Assembly: GCF_022179305.1 (NCBI RefSeq)
Contig: NZ_BPQP01000080.1
Span: 1-38,147, forward strand
Direction: 5' to 3'
Length of the DNA: 38,147 nt
Origin: Methylobacterium iners
GTDB taxonomy: Bacteria; Pseudomonadota; Alphaproteobacteria; Rhizobiales; Beijerinckiaceae
In this document: one piece after another, positions 27,373 to 35,198 of the stretch
Position numbering within the stretch: position 1 is the first letter of the stretch
Layout: each line of letters opens with the position of its first letter
Translations under genes and position numbers: made by a program
The notes under the pieces: model-generated
Seen by the model: the letters and a program-made list of their open reading frames with translations, nothing else
What the model was told of the DNA's origin: nothing
Databases searched by the model: none

Positions 27373-29234
27373 CGGGGCGCCCCGGTCTTGGCCGCGAGCG
27401 CCTCGTCGTACCACCACGTCGTCGGGAAGCCCGAACTGCCGTATTGCGGCAGGATCTTGGGCCGCGAGAACCGGTTCCAGCGCAGCGTCCGCGAGACGCC
27501 GGACGCCCATTGCGGCACGACGTAATGGTGGGCGAGCAGCACACGGTCGAGGGCGCGGGTCGCGGCGATCACACCGGGCCGGTCAGGCGCGAAGATCACT
27601 TTCTCGATCAGTGCGTCGATGGCCGGGTCCTTGATCCCCGCGATGTTGCGCGAGCCCTGCTTGTCGGCCGAAGCCGAACCCCAATACTCCCGCTGCTCGT
27701 TGCCCGGCGACAGGCTCTCCGGCCAGGAACTGGTGGTGATGTCGAAGTCGAAGGCGCGGAGCCGGTTCTGGTACTGCGCCTGGTCGATGACCCGCAGGTT
27801 GCTGTTGATGCCGATCAGCTTGAGCTGCGCGGCGAAGGGCAGGACCACCCGCTCGAACACGCTCTGGAACTCGAGGAACTCGACGGTGAGCGGCTCGCCC
27901 GTCCTCACGTTGGTCATCTGCCCGTTCTTGAGCTCGTAGCCGGCCTCCTTGAGGAGCCGCACGGCCTCGCGCAGGTTGGCGCGCACCGCCTCCGGGCTGC
28001 CGTTCACGGGGTTGGTGTAGGGCGTCGCAAAGACGGCCGGCGGGACCTTGTCCTTGAGCGGTTCGAGCAGCGCCAGCTCATCGGGCGCCGGCAGGTCCGA
28101 GGAGGCGAGCTCCGAGCCGAAATAGTAGGAGTCGATCCGCTTGTAGAGGCCGTAGAACAGTGCCCGGTTCATCTCCTCGAAGTTCATGGCGAGGTTGAAG
28201 GCCCGGCGCACGCGCTCGTCGGCGAATTTGGGCTTGCGCAGGTTGAAGACGAAGGCCTGCATGATGCCGTTGCCGCGGTCCGGAAACTCCTCCTTGACAA
28301 GGCGGCCCTCCTTCACGGCGGGGAAGTCGTCGTAGGCCGTGGCCCAGTTGCGGGCGACGTTCTCGGTGCGGAAATCGAAGAGGTCGCCCTTCAGCGCCTC
28401 GATCAGCACCGTCGAGTCGCGAAAATACTCGTAGCGCATCGTGCCGAAATTGTTGCGGCCGAGATTCACGGGCAGGTCCTTGCCCCAGTAATCCGCGACC
28501 CGCTCGTAGGTGGCGCTGCGGCCCGGATCGAACTTCGCCAGCCGGTAGGGTCCGGAGCCGAGGGGGATCTCCAGGGTCGTCTGGGTGACGTCGCGGGGCT
28601 TGCCCTGCGCATCTTTGCCCGTCCACCAATGCTTCGGCAGGATGCGGAGCTGGCCGAGCACCTGCGGCAACTCGCGGTTGCCGGCCTCCGAGAAGGTGAA
28701 GGTCACCTCCCGTTCGCCCTTCGCCTCGGCCTTCGTCACCGTCTGGTAATAGGCGGAGTAGAAGGGGCTGTTGGCCTTGAGGACCTCGAAGGACCAGACC
28801 ACGTCCTCGGCCGTGATCGGCTTACCGTCGTGCCAGCGCGCGCCCTCCCGCAGCCGATAGGAGACGGAGGAGAGATCGTCGCCAAGCCGCACGCCCTCAG
28901 CGACGAGGCCGTAGGAGGTGAAGGGCTCGTCGGCCGAATCCGACATCAGGGTGTCGTAGATCAGGGTGATCCCGCCCTCGAGGTCGCCCTTCAGGCCCGA
29001 GACCACGTAGTTGAAGTTGTCGAAGCCGCCCTGCGCGCCGAGCCGCACGAGGCCGCCCTTAGGCGCGTCGGGATCGGCGTAGTCGAAATGCTTGAAGTCC
29101 GGCCCGTATTTGGGCTGCCCCATCAGGGTGATCGCGTGCATCCAGCCGCCTTCCGGCGCGGCGCTCGCGGGCAGGCCGAACGACAGGATGGCGAGCGTCG
29201 CGGCGACGAGACGTCCGCTCAGGGCTGTTCGCAT
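27369..29234 (-). CDS. YejA-like extracellular solute-binding protein (first copy)
   Basis: This 621-aa periplasmic oligopeptide-binding protein has a Sec-type signal peptide (RLVAATLAILSFGLPASA, cleavage after ASA). The mature part opens with HAITLMGQPKYGPDFKHFDY and DPDAPKGG, hallmarks of YejA. PLGSGPYRLAKFDPGR and NNFGTMRYEYFRDS lie in the middle, and SASADKQGSRNIAGIKDPAI near the end. It is the promoter-proximal gene of the yej operon. The ATG at 29234 is directly preceded by GTG, which is an alternative start; GGAGAG lies upstream. The long open frame to 29900 runs antisense to nothing useful and has the composition of noncoding frame. Confidence 0.91.
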   Translation of the reverse strand: MRTALSGRLVAATLAILSFGLPASAAPEGGWMHAITLMGQPKYGPDFKHFDYADPDAPKGGLVRLGAQGGFDNFNYVVSGLKGDLEGGITLIYDTLMSDSADEPFTSYGLVAEGVRLGDDLSSVSYRLREGARWHDGKPITAEDVVWSFEVLKANSPFYSAYYQTVTKAEAKGEREVTFTFSEAGNRELPQVLGQLRILPKHWWTGKDAQGKPRDVTQTTLEIPLGSGPYRLAKFDPGRSATYERVADYWGKDLPVNLGRNNFGTMRYEYFRDSTVLIEALKGDLFDFRTENVARNWATAYDDFPAVKEGRLVKEEFPDRGNGIMQAFVFNLRKPKFADERVRRAFNLAMNFEEMNRALFYGLYKRIDSYYFGSELASSDLPAPDELALLEPLKDKVPPAVFATPYTNPVNGSPEAVRANLREAVRLLKEAGYELKNGQMTNVRTGEPLTVEFLEFQSVFERVVLPFAAQLKLIGINSNLRVIDQAQYQNRLRAFDFDITTSSWPESLSPGNEQREYWGSASADKQGSRNIAGIKDPAIDALIEKVIFAPDRPGVIAATRALDRVLLAHHYVVPQWASGVSRTLRWNRFSRPKILPQYGSSGFPTTWWYDEALAAKTGAPR

Positions 29235-29284
29235 CACGATGGGACGCTCTCCGGCTTCGCGTCCGCGGACGCAGGCAGGGCGTC

Positions 29285-29314
29285 GTTCTAGGACGGAGAC
29301 TCGGGGAACGCCAA
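29285..29314 (-). promoter_or_regulatory. Possible sigma-70-type promoter for the yejA-yejA-yejB operon
   Basis: On the minus strand TTGGCG and TAGAAC are separated by 18 bases, about 50 bp before the first yejA start. Each hexamer matches the consensus at four of six positions. The location is right, but the match is modest. Confidence 0.3.
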
Positions 29315-29366
29315 GTCGACGCTTGCGCGCAGGACCGGACCGGCGACTGAGGCGGCCCGGATGCGT

Positions 29367-29404
29367 AAAAAGCAGAGAGGCCGGAGCGCAGGCCCCGGCC
29401 TCTC
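29367..29404 (-). terminator. Rho-independent terminator of the cytochrome c gene
   Basis: A perfect 10-bp stem (GAGAGGCCGG and its complement at 29375-29384 and 29395-29404) with a 10-base loop is followed on the minus strand by TGC and then TTTTT. It begins about 30 bp after the stop of the cytochrome c gene and lies upstream of the yejA promoter region, so it separates the two units. Confidence 0.85.
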
Positions 29405-29433
29405 GGATCGTCTCGCGGAACCGCCCCGTGCAA

Positions 29434-30288
29434 TTACTGCGCAGGCTTCTCCGGCGTGCCGGCGTTCGGAGCCGCGGGCGCGGTCGGCGCCGTCTGAGCG
29501 GTGCCCGGATTGGACGTCGATTCCTGGGCGGCCTTCGGCCCGGGATCGTTGCGGGTGGTCGTCGCCTCCGGCGGCTTCGGCTGGGCCGGCGTCGCGTCGG
29601 GGGATTTCGGATCGCCGGGCTTGGCCGGGGAATCCTTGCCCTCCGAGGGCTTGTTCGCCACCGGCTTGTCGCCGGCCGGCGCGGCGGCGGGCTTGGCTTC
29701 CGGCTTCGCGTCAGGCTTGGCCTCCGCAGCCGGAGCCTCCTTCTTCTCGGCCACCGGCAGCGGCTTCGGGCTGTCGGAGAGAGCGCGCAGGTAGGCGACC
29801 ACGTTGGCGCGCTCCTGGGGCGAAGAGATGCCCGCGAACGCCATCTTGGTGCCCTTGGCGTAGGCTTTGGGGTTCTCGAGGAAGGCGTCGAGGTCGGCAT
29901 AGGTCCAGGTGCCGCCCTTCTCCTTCAGGGCCGCCGAGTACTCGAAGCCGCCATGGGCCGCCTTCTGGCGCTCCACGGTGTCCCAGAGGCCGGGACCGAC
30001 CTTGTTGGGTCCGCCTTTCTCGAAGCTGTGGCAGGCGGCGCAGGCCTTCGAGCCGGACTGGCCCTTCTCCGCGTTCGCGCTGGCGAGCCGCACCGCGATC
30101 GGCTCGGCCTGGGCCGCGGCCGGGGCGCCGCCGCCGGCCGCGGCAGGCTCCGGCTCGGGCAGGGCGTAGCCCGCGTTCCCGGCGGGCTTCGAGTGATAGA
30201 TCATGTCCGCGACGAACCCAGACCCAAATGCGAACAGGAGCGTGCCCAGCACGGCACCGGCGACCTTGTTCAGTTCGAACGAATCCAT
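29434..30288 (-). CDS. Membrane-anchored c-type cytochrome (CycM-like) with long Ala/Pro/Lys tail
   Basis: This 284-aa electron carrier is anchored by one N-terminal helix (residues 8-28) with the haem domain in the periplasm. The single haem motif is CAACH (Cys83, Cys86, His87) and the likely axial methionine is Met149 in GTKMAFAGI. This layout matches CycM/c552, which links the bc1 complex to cytochrome oxidase in Rhizobiales. After the haem domain ends near residue 180, about 100 residues are low-complexity Ala, Pro, Lys and Glu, which is unusual for CycM. The ATG at 30288 starts just before the helix; an open frame to 30426 has no family match. A terminator follows the gene. Confidence 0.9.
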   Translation of the reverse strand: MDSFELNKVAGAVLGTLLFAFGSGFVADMIYHSKPAGNAGYALPEPEPAAAGGGAPAAAQAEPIAVRLASANAEKGQSGSKACAACHSFEKGGPNKVGPGLWDTVERQKAAHGGFEYSAALKEKGGTWTYADLDAFLENPKAYAKGTKMAFAGISSPQERANVVAYLRALSDSPKPLPVAEKKEAPAAEAKPDAKPEAKPAAAPAGDKPVANKPSEGKDSPAKPGDPKSPDATPAQPKPPEATTTRNDPGPKAAQESTSNPGTAQTAPTAPAAPNAGTPEKPAQ

Positions 30289-30521
30289 TCTCGACAACTC
30301 CGGTGCCGCCCAGCCGGGACGGCGCTGATCGACCTCCGACGGGTACGGCGCCGGACTTTGGAAAGGGTCGAGGGTGCTTAGCCGCTCAACGCCGATCTTG
30401 ACAATGCCAGACATCGCGCGATGCAACGTCCGCTTGGTCGCAGAGGATGCGTCGCGGCAGGTGCCGGCGGACGCGATGACAACGCGCGTCGCCCCTGTTA
30501 AGCACCCGCGCGGAAAGAGCG

Positions 30522-31265
30522 ATGTCAGATCCCCTCGTCCTGATCCCTGCGCGCATGGCGGCGACCCGCCTGCCGAACAAGCCGATGGCCGATCTCGTCG
30601 GCGAGCCGATGATCGTCCATGTCTGGCGCCGCGCCGTCGAGGCGGGGATCGGGCCTGTCGTCGTGGCGACGGACGCGACCGAGATCGTCGAGACCATCGA
30701 GGCGATGGGCGGCATCGCCGTGCTCACCCGCGCCGACCATCCTTCCGGCTCGGACCGCCTCGCCGAGGCTCTGGAGATCGTCGACCCGCAGGGCAACCAC
30801 GACGTCGTCGTCAACGTGCAGGGCGACCTGCCCACCATCGACCCGGCCATCATCGGTGCGGCGATCATGCCGCTCGCCGACCGCAACGTCGACATCGCGA
30901 CCCTCTGCGCGCGCATCACCGACGAGGCGGAGGCCCGCAACCCGAACGTGGTCAAGCTCGTCGGCCACCATGTCGGCCCGAACCGATTGCGCGCGCTCTA
31001 CTTCACCCGAGCGCAGGCTCCCTGGGGCGAGGGGCCCCTGTTCCACCATATCGGCCTCTACGCCTATCGCCGGAAGGCGCTGGTGCGCTTCATGGTCCTG
31101 GAGCCCGGCGAGCTCGAGACCCGGGAGAAGCTCGAGCAACTGCGCGCGCTGGAGGCCGGCATGCGCATCGACGCGATGGTGGTGGACGACCTGCCGCTCG
31201 GCGTCGACACGCCTGCCGACCTGGAACGCGCCCGGGCGCTCCTGGCGGCGCGGCGCCTCAACTGA
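30522..31265 (+). CDS. kdsB: 3-deoxy-manno-octulosonate cytidylyltransferase
   Basis: KdsB activates Kdo with CTP to make CMP-Kdo for the lipopolysaccharide inner core. The 247-aa protein shows the nucleotide-binding N-terminus [20 protein letters not shown], then [28 protein letters not shown] and [14 protein letters not shown], all standard for KdsB, and ends [18 protein letters not shown]. It is cytosolic. The ATG at 30522 follows GGAAAGAGCG, a fair ribosome site. It is divergent from the cytochrome gene and 14 bp upstream of pheA, so kdsB and pheA form an operon, an arrangement I recognise from other Rhizobiales. Confidence 0.96.
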   Translation: MSDPLVLIPARMAATRLPNKPMADLVGEPMIVHVWRRAVEAGIGPVVVATDATEIVETIEAMGGIAVLTRADHPSGSDRLAEALEIVDPQGNHDVVVNVQGDLPTIDPAIIGAAIMPLADRNVDIATLCARITDEAEARNPNVVKLVGHHVGPNRLRALYFTRAQAPWGEGPLFHHIGLYAYRRKALVRFMVLEPGELETREKLEQLRALEAGMRIDAMVVDDLPLGVDTPADLERARALLAARRLN

Positions 31266-31279
31266 TCGAGACCCGCCCG

Positions 31280-32137
31280 ATGCCGCTCACGACCATCTCC
31301 TATCAGGGGGAGCCCGGCGCCAACTCGCACATCATCTGCGGGCAGGCCTATCCCGACTGGACGGCGCTCGCCTGCCCGACCTTCGAGGACGCCTTCGCCG
31401 CCGTGAACGAGGGCCGGGCCGCGCTCGCGATGATCCCGATCGAGAATTCGATCGCCGGCCGCGTCGCCGACATCCACCATCTCATCCCGACCTCCGACCT
31501 GCACATCATCGGCGAGCACTTCCTGCCGATCCACTTCCAGCTGATGGCGCTGCCGGGCACCGCGGTCGAGGCGCTGACCAGCGTGCACAGCCACGTCCAT
31601 GCGCTCGGCCAATGCCGCAAGATCATCCGCCGCCTCGGCCTGAAGGCGGTCGTGGCGGGCGATACGGCCGGCGCCGCCCGCGAGGTCGCGGAGGCCCGCG
31701 ATCCGAGCCGGGCCGCGCTGGCGCCGGCGCTGGCGGCCGAGGTCTACGGCCTCGACATCCTGGAGCGCGACGTCGAGGACGAGAGCCACAACACCACGCG
31801 CTTCGTGGTGTTCGCGCCCGAGTCCGTTCCGCTCGGCGCCGATGCGGGTCCGGCCGTCACGAGCTTCGTCTTCCGTGTGCGCAACATCCCGGCCGCCCTC
31901 TACAAGGCGCTCGGCGGCTTCGCCACGAACGGCGTCAACATGTCGAAGCTCGAGAGCTACATGGTCGAGGGCCAGTTCTCGGCGACGCAGTTCTACGCCG
32001 AGGTGGACGGCCACCCCGAGGACCCCGGCCTCGCCCGGGCGCTCGACGAGCTGCGCTACTTCTCGCGCGAGTTGCGGATCGTGGGCGTCTACCCGGCCCA
32101 TCCGTTCCGGGAGGCGGCACGGCCCGCGGCGGAGTGA
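31280..32137 (+). CDS. pheA: Prephenate dehydratase
   Basis: This enzyme converts prephenate to phenylpyruvate in phenylalanine synthesis. The 285-aa protein is the monofunctional form without a chorismate mutase domain. The catalytic domain covers residues 1-185: ISYQGEPGANSH, MIPIENSIAGRVADIHHLI, and DESHNTTRFVVF with the catalytic Thr-Arg-Phe. The ACT domain at about 195-275 has GALYKAL-type residues (AALYKALGGFATNGVNMSKL, then ESYMVEG), which bind phenylalanine for feedback inhibition. The start is the ATG at 31280, after kdsB. Repeat copy 3 begins 26 bp after its stop. Confidence 0.96.
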   Translation: MPLTTISYQGEPGANSHIICGQAYPDWTALACPTFEDAFAAVNEGRAALAMIPIENSIAGRVADIHHLIPTSDLHIIGEHFLPIHFQLMALPGTAVEALTSVHSHVHALGQCRKIIRRLGLKAVVAGDTAGAAREVAEARDPSRAALAPALAAEVYGLDILERDVEDESHNTTRFVVFAPESVPLGADAGPAVTSFVFRVRNIPAALYKALGGFATNGVNMSKLESYMVEGQFSATQFYAEVDGHPEDPGLARALDELRYFSRELRIVGVYPAHPFREAARPAAE

Positions 32138-32162
32138 TACATTTTCGATCGCGGCGCCTCGC

Positions 32163-32259
32163 CTCTCCCTTGTGGGGAGGAGGTGGGGGTGGCTGGGCGA
32201 CCCTGCTGCGGAGGCCAGCGGAACCACCCCCACCCTCGATCCCTCCCCACAAGGGGGAG
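32163..32259 (+). repeat. Long inverted-repeat intergenic element, copy 3
   Basis: The left arm CTCTCCCTTGTGGGGAGG (32163-32180) pairs with CCTCCCCACAAGGGGGAG (32242-32259), with one T-G wobble. The interior has GTGGCTGGG and GCGGAACCACCCCCACCC, as in copy 2. The element lies between the convergent pheA and phosphatase genes. Confidence 0.85.
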
Positions 32260-32277
32260 GGAAGGCGATAAACACCT

Positions 32278-33003
32278 CTATTCGCGTTTCATCACCCGAT
32301 CGACGAGCAACTCCGACCAGAAGCTAGGCCGGAACTCGCGCTGCAGCGCCTCGGGGTCGTAGGCCGTCTCGACCCAGGTCAGGAAATCGAGCCCCTTCGC
32401 CTCGCCCTCGCGGCGGTAGCGCTCGAAGAAGGCGTCGAGGATCCCCGTCTTGGCGAAGCGGAAATGGCCGTAGCGGGGCGAGAGCTGACCCATCGCCTCG
32501 GCGACGGGCCGGCCCTCGTGCAGGATGAGGTAGAGCGCGGCGGCAAGCCCGGCGCGGTCGGCGCCCGACTTGCAGTGCATCACGGCCGGGTACTGCACGC
32601 TCGCGAAGAAATCCTTGGCGGCGAGGATGGTCTCGCGGGAGGGCGCCTCGCGCGAGCGCAGCACGAACTCGACGAGGTGGAGGCCCTGCCGCTCGCAGGC
32701 CTCGCGCTGGAGCGGCCATGAGCCGTGCTCGCGCCCGCCGCGCAGCGAGATCACCGTGCGCACGCCCTGCCTGCGGAACCAGGCGAGCTGGTGGGGCGTG
32801 GGCTGGGCCGAGCGCCACATGCCGCCCCGGCCGATCTCGTGACGGTTCAGGTAGGCGAGCCGAAAAACCCCGTGATCGACGAGCAGCATGTTCGCCCAGG
32901 CCATCAGGCGCGAGGCGGGCCCCTGGATCGGGCGCTCGAAGCGGGCGATCCGAGCCATGCGCCGGGCGTAGCGCGTCTCGGGCTTGAGGAACCGATTGAA
33001 CAC
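32278..33003 (-). CDS. Tyrosine/dual-specificity phosphatase-like protein
   Basis: This is a predicted cysteine-based phosphatase of 241 aa. The P-loop is MHCKSGADRAG, with catalytic Cys144 and Arg150 in the HCxxGxxR order. Before it, GGMWRSAQPTPHQLAWFRRQ and VRTVISLRGGREH form the conserved N-terminal half of this bacterial family. The substrate, protein or small molecule, is unknown. I take the GTG at 33003 as start because FNRFLKPETRYARR looks like part of the protein; the ATG at 32958 is the alternative. Neither has a strong ribosome site. The frame is open to 33633 across the next gene, which is noncoding shadow. Confidence 0.85.
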   Translation of the reverse strand: MFNRFLKPETRYARRMARIARFERPIQGPASRLMAWANMLLVDHGVFRLAYLNRHEIGRGGMWRSAQPTPHQLAWFRRQGVRTVISLRGGREHGSWPLQREACERQGLHLVEFVLRSREAPSRETILAAKDFFASVQYPAVMHCKSGADRAGLAAALYLILHEGRPVAEAMGQLSPRYGHFRFAKTGILDAFFERYRREGEAKGLDFLTWVETAYDPEALQREFRPSFWSELLVDRVMKRE

Positions 33004-33183
33004 GTGTGAGAGGGCCGACCGCTCCGGGAGCTGATCCGTGCCTCTAACAGCCGGGGGGTGGCCGGGCAACGCGGCGCGCATGACCGATTCGTCGCGCGGT
33101 TTCCGCATTGCGCTTGCCTTTCCTTCGCCGGCATCATGGTCTTCGATGCGATCCGTCACCTCCTGCGGCCGTGGGAAACCGTC

Positions 33184-33690
33184 ATGAGCACGAGCACGAC
33201 CAGCATCCGCCGCGCCCGCCCGGAGGATGCGGCGGCGCTCTCGACGGTCTTCGACGAGGCCTGGCGCGAGGCCTATCGCGGCATCATCCCCGGGGTCTCG
33301 CTGGAGCGCATGATCGCGCAGCGCGGGCCGCTCTGGTGGCGGGCCGCCGCGCGACGGGGGCGGCCGCTCGCCGTCGTCGAGACGGGGGAGGGCGTGATCG
33401 GCTACGCCGCCTACGGACGGGCGCGGAGCGGAGCGCTGAAGACCTCGGGTGAGATCGACGAGCTCTACATCGCGCCCTCGCACCAGGGTCTGGGCCTGGG
33501 GCGGCGCCTCTTCTGGGCGGTGCGCAACGATCTCGGCGACCACGGCATGGGGCGGATCGGAGTCTGGTCGCTCGCCGAGAACGAGCGCGCGCGCGCCTTC
33601 TACGCCGGGCTCGGCGGCACCGTCGTCGCGCAAGCCGTCGACCGCATGGCCGGCGCGCTGCTGCCGAAGGTGGCCTACCGCTTCGGCTGA
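33184..33690 (+). CDS. GNAT-family N-acetyltransferase
   Basis: This predicted acetyltransferase of 168 aa begins with TSIRRARPEDAAALSTVFDE and EAYRGIIPGVSLERM. The acetyl-CoA loop is IDELYIAPSHQGLGLGRRLF, with Q-G-x-G-x-G at about residues 101-106, and the C-terminal WSLAENERARAFYAGLGG is typical. The substrate is unknown. The ATG at 33184 starts right at the family N-terminus; an ATG at 33136 would add 16 residues. It is divergent from the phosphatase gene. Confidence 0.88.
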   Translation: MSTSTTSIRRARPEDAAALSTVFDEAWREAYRGIIPGVSLERMIAQRGPLWWRAAARRGRPLAVVETGEGVIGYAAYGRARSGALKTSGEIDELYIAPSHQGLGLGRRLFWAVRNDLGDHGMGRIGVWSLAENERARAFYAGLGGTVVAQAVDRMAGALLPKVAYRFG

Positions 33691-33773
33691 GGCGCCACCC
33701 TGGCGAAGGGGATGGCGGGTCCTTATCTCCGAGGCATGCAGATCACTTCGCCACGACCCGCCGAGACCGCCGC

Positions 33774-34085
33774 ATGAGCGTCACCGCGGAGGATTGGGAC
33801 GCGCGGGTCACGCATCTCAGCGAGAAGCTGCCCGATCGCATGCGCAAGGCGGTCGAATGGCTGCGCGAGCCCTCGCGCCGCTGGATCCGGATCGGGGCCG
33901 CGCTGCTCTTCATTCTCGGCGGGGTGTTCTCGATCCTGCCGATCCTCGGCCTCTGGATGCTGCCCCTCGGCCTCGCGCTGCTCAGCCAGGACATTCCCTG
34001 GCTCAAGATCCCCCTGGAGCATTCCGCCCGCTGGATCGAGCGGACCTGGCAACGCATCAGGGGCGGTGGCAAGCCGTCGGCCTGA
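33774..34085 (+). CDS. Small membrane protein of PGPGW-like type
   Basis: This 103-aa protein has an amphipathic N-terminal part rich in Arg and Trp and two adjacent membrane helices at about residues 40-70 ([20 protein letters not shown], then [12 protein letters not shown]). The glycine/proline-rich turn followed by W-x-L-P-L-G-L-A-L-L matches the PGPGW family of putative membrane proteins, whose function is unknown. It may belong with the neighbouring ppa gene, which starts about 105 bp later on the same strand. The initiation context is weak. Confidence 0.75.
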   Translation: MSVTAEDWDARVTHLSEKLPDRMRKAVEWLREPSRRWIRIGAALLFILGGVFSILPILGLWMLPLGLALLSQDIPWLKIPLEHSARWIERTWQRIRGGGKPSA

Positions 34086-34191
34086 TCGGTCGCACGAATG
34101 GCCTTCGGGACAATTTCCTTCGCCGCGGAAGCGCCTTAAGAAGCGGGGCAACGGGACCTCTACCGGCCCCTGCCGCAGCCAAGGACATGCC

Positions 34192-34728
34192 ATGATCATC
34201 GACGCGGTCTCGATCGGGAAGAACCCGCCGCACGACGTCAACGTCATCATCGAGGTGCCGATCGGCGGCGAGCCGATCAAGTACGAGATGGACAAGGCCT
34301 CGGGCGCACTGGTCGTCGACCGCTTCCTCTACACGGCGATGCATTACCCCGGGAATTACGGCTTCATCCCGCACACGCTCTCGGGCGACGGCGACCCCTG
34401 CGACGTGCTCGTCGCCAATACCCGGGCGATCGTGCCGGGCGCCATCATGAGCGTGCGGCCGGTGGGCGTCCTCGTGATGGAGGACAATGCCGGCGAGGAC
34501 GAGAAGATCGTCGCGGTGCCCTCGCGCGACCTGACCATGCGCTACGACCGCATCGAGAACTACACCGACCTGCCCGACATCACGCTCCACCAGATCCAGC
34601 ACTTCTTCGAGCACTACAAGGACCTGGAGCCCGGCAAGTGGGTCAAGATCGTGCGCTGGGGCGACAAGGCCGAGGCGTACCGCCTGATCCTCGAGGGAAT
34701 CGAGCGCGGCAAGGCGCACAAGGCCTGA
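34192..34728 (+). CDS. ppa: Inorganic pyrophosphatase
   Basis: This cytosolic family I pyrophosphatase hydrolyses pyrophosphate to phosphate and drives biosynthetic reactions. The 178-aa protein is of bacterial length. [40 protein letters not shown] and the metal signature DGDPCDVLV (about residues 65-73) are all present; C in the fifth position of the signature is a common variant. The ATG at 34192 is preceded by AAGGA; the frame is open upstream without family match. Its stop codon abuts, without a spacer, the stop of a convergent small gene. Confidence 0.96.
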   Translation: MIIDAVSIGKNPPHDVNVIIEVPIGGEPIKYEMDKASGALVVDRFLYTAMHYPGNYGFIPHTLSGDGDPCDVLVANTRAIVPGAIMSVRPVGVLVMEDNAGEDEKIVAVPSRDLTMRYDRIENYTDLPDITLHQIQHFFEHYKDLEPGKWVKIVRWGDKAEAYRLILEGIERGKAHKA

Positions 34729-35013
34729 TCACGCCAGGAGGGTGGAGGCCTGGTACGTGAGCACGGCGGCGCCGAGACCACGCCGCCAGGGGTTCACGCC
34801 GCGGACAAGCTCATCGACGGCCCAATAGACGAGGGCGAGACTGCCGACGACGCGGATCGCGCCGCCGAAGGCCCCCGGCGGATCGAACGCCCAGGCGAAG
34901 GCGGCGCAGCCCGCGAAGAGCAGGAGCGGCGCGTTCGGCCTTTGGGCGATCGTGATCCGTCCCGTGTTGCGGTCGCGGAAGGCCCAATCGCGGGCGCGGG
35001 CAAGAGCGCTCAG
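34729..35013 (-). CDS. Small hydrophobic protein with apparent CTG start
   Basis: This 94-residue frame has no ATG, GTG or TTG upstream of its coding-like part and is preceded in frame by a TAG. It reads DWAFRDRNTGRITIAQRPNA, then two hydrophobic stretches (LLLFAGCAAFAWAF and IRVVGSLALVYWAVDEL) and ends VRGVNPWRRGLGAAVLTYQA STLLA. That looks like a small two-helix membrane protein of a type I recognise from other Rhizobiales. A CTG overlaps the upstream gene's TGA as CTGA, mirroring the GTGA and ATGA junctions elsewhere in this window, so coupled initiation at CTG is the simplest reading. Function is unknown. It ends directly against the ppa stop. Confidence 0.65.
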   Translation of the reverse strand: MSALARARDWAFRDRNTGRITIAQRPNAPLLLFAGCAAFAWAFDPPGAFGGAIRVVGSLALVYWAVDELVRGVNPWRRGLGAAVLTYQASTLLA

Positions 35014-35198
35014 GTTCTCTGCTGACCGCTATCGGCCTCGCGGGCCGGGGCGCAGATCTGCGGCGTGACCTTGTCGAGATGCACGCAGGCATTGTTCAGG
35101 TACCAGGCCCGCAGCGGCGGCTGCGACGGCGCCACGAACATGCCGACGAGCACGAAGCCCGCGACGGCGAGGACCACGAGGGCGAGAAGACTGCGCAT
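35010..35198 (-). CDS. Small single-pass membrane or secreted protein
   Basis: This 62-aa protein of unknown function has a hydrophobic N-terminal helix (RSLLALVVLAVAGFVLVGMF) acting as anchor or signal, then a short tail with two cysteines (NNACVHLDKVTPQICAPARE), possibly disulfide-bonded outside the membrane. GGAG lies seven bases before the ATG at 35198, a good ribosome site. The frame stays open far upstream, but that part is not protein-like. Its stop overlaps the CTG of the next gene, suggesting an operon of two small membrane proteins. Confidence 0.7.
   Translation of the reverse strand: MRSLLALVVLAVAGFVLVGMFVAPSQPPLRAWYLNNACVHLDKVTPQICAPAREADSGQQRT

Noticed and set aside
30376-30426. 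Divergent promoters sharing TTGACA between the cytochrome c gene and kdsB
   Set aside because: The -35-like hexamer is good on one strand and fair on the other, but neither has a convincing -10 hexamer at the right distance.
21046-32259. CRISPR array from the repeated GGGAGG-type units
   Set aside because: The three units are kilobases apart, are inverted repeats, and have no regular spacers or cas genes.
33058-33183. N-terminal extension of the GNAT protein to 33058
   Set aside because: The extra residues are not family-like and overlap the promoter region of the divergent phosphatase gene.
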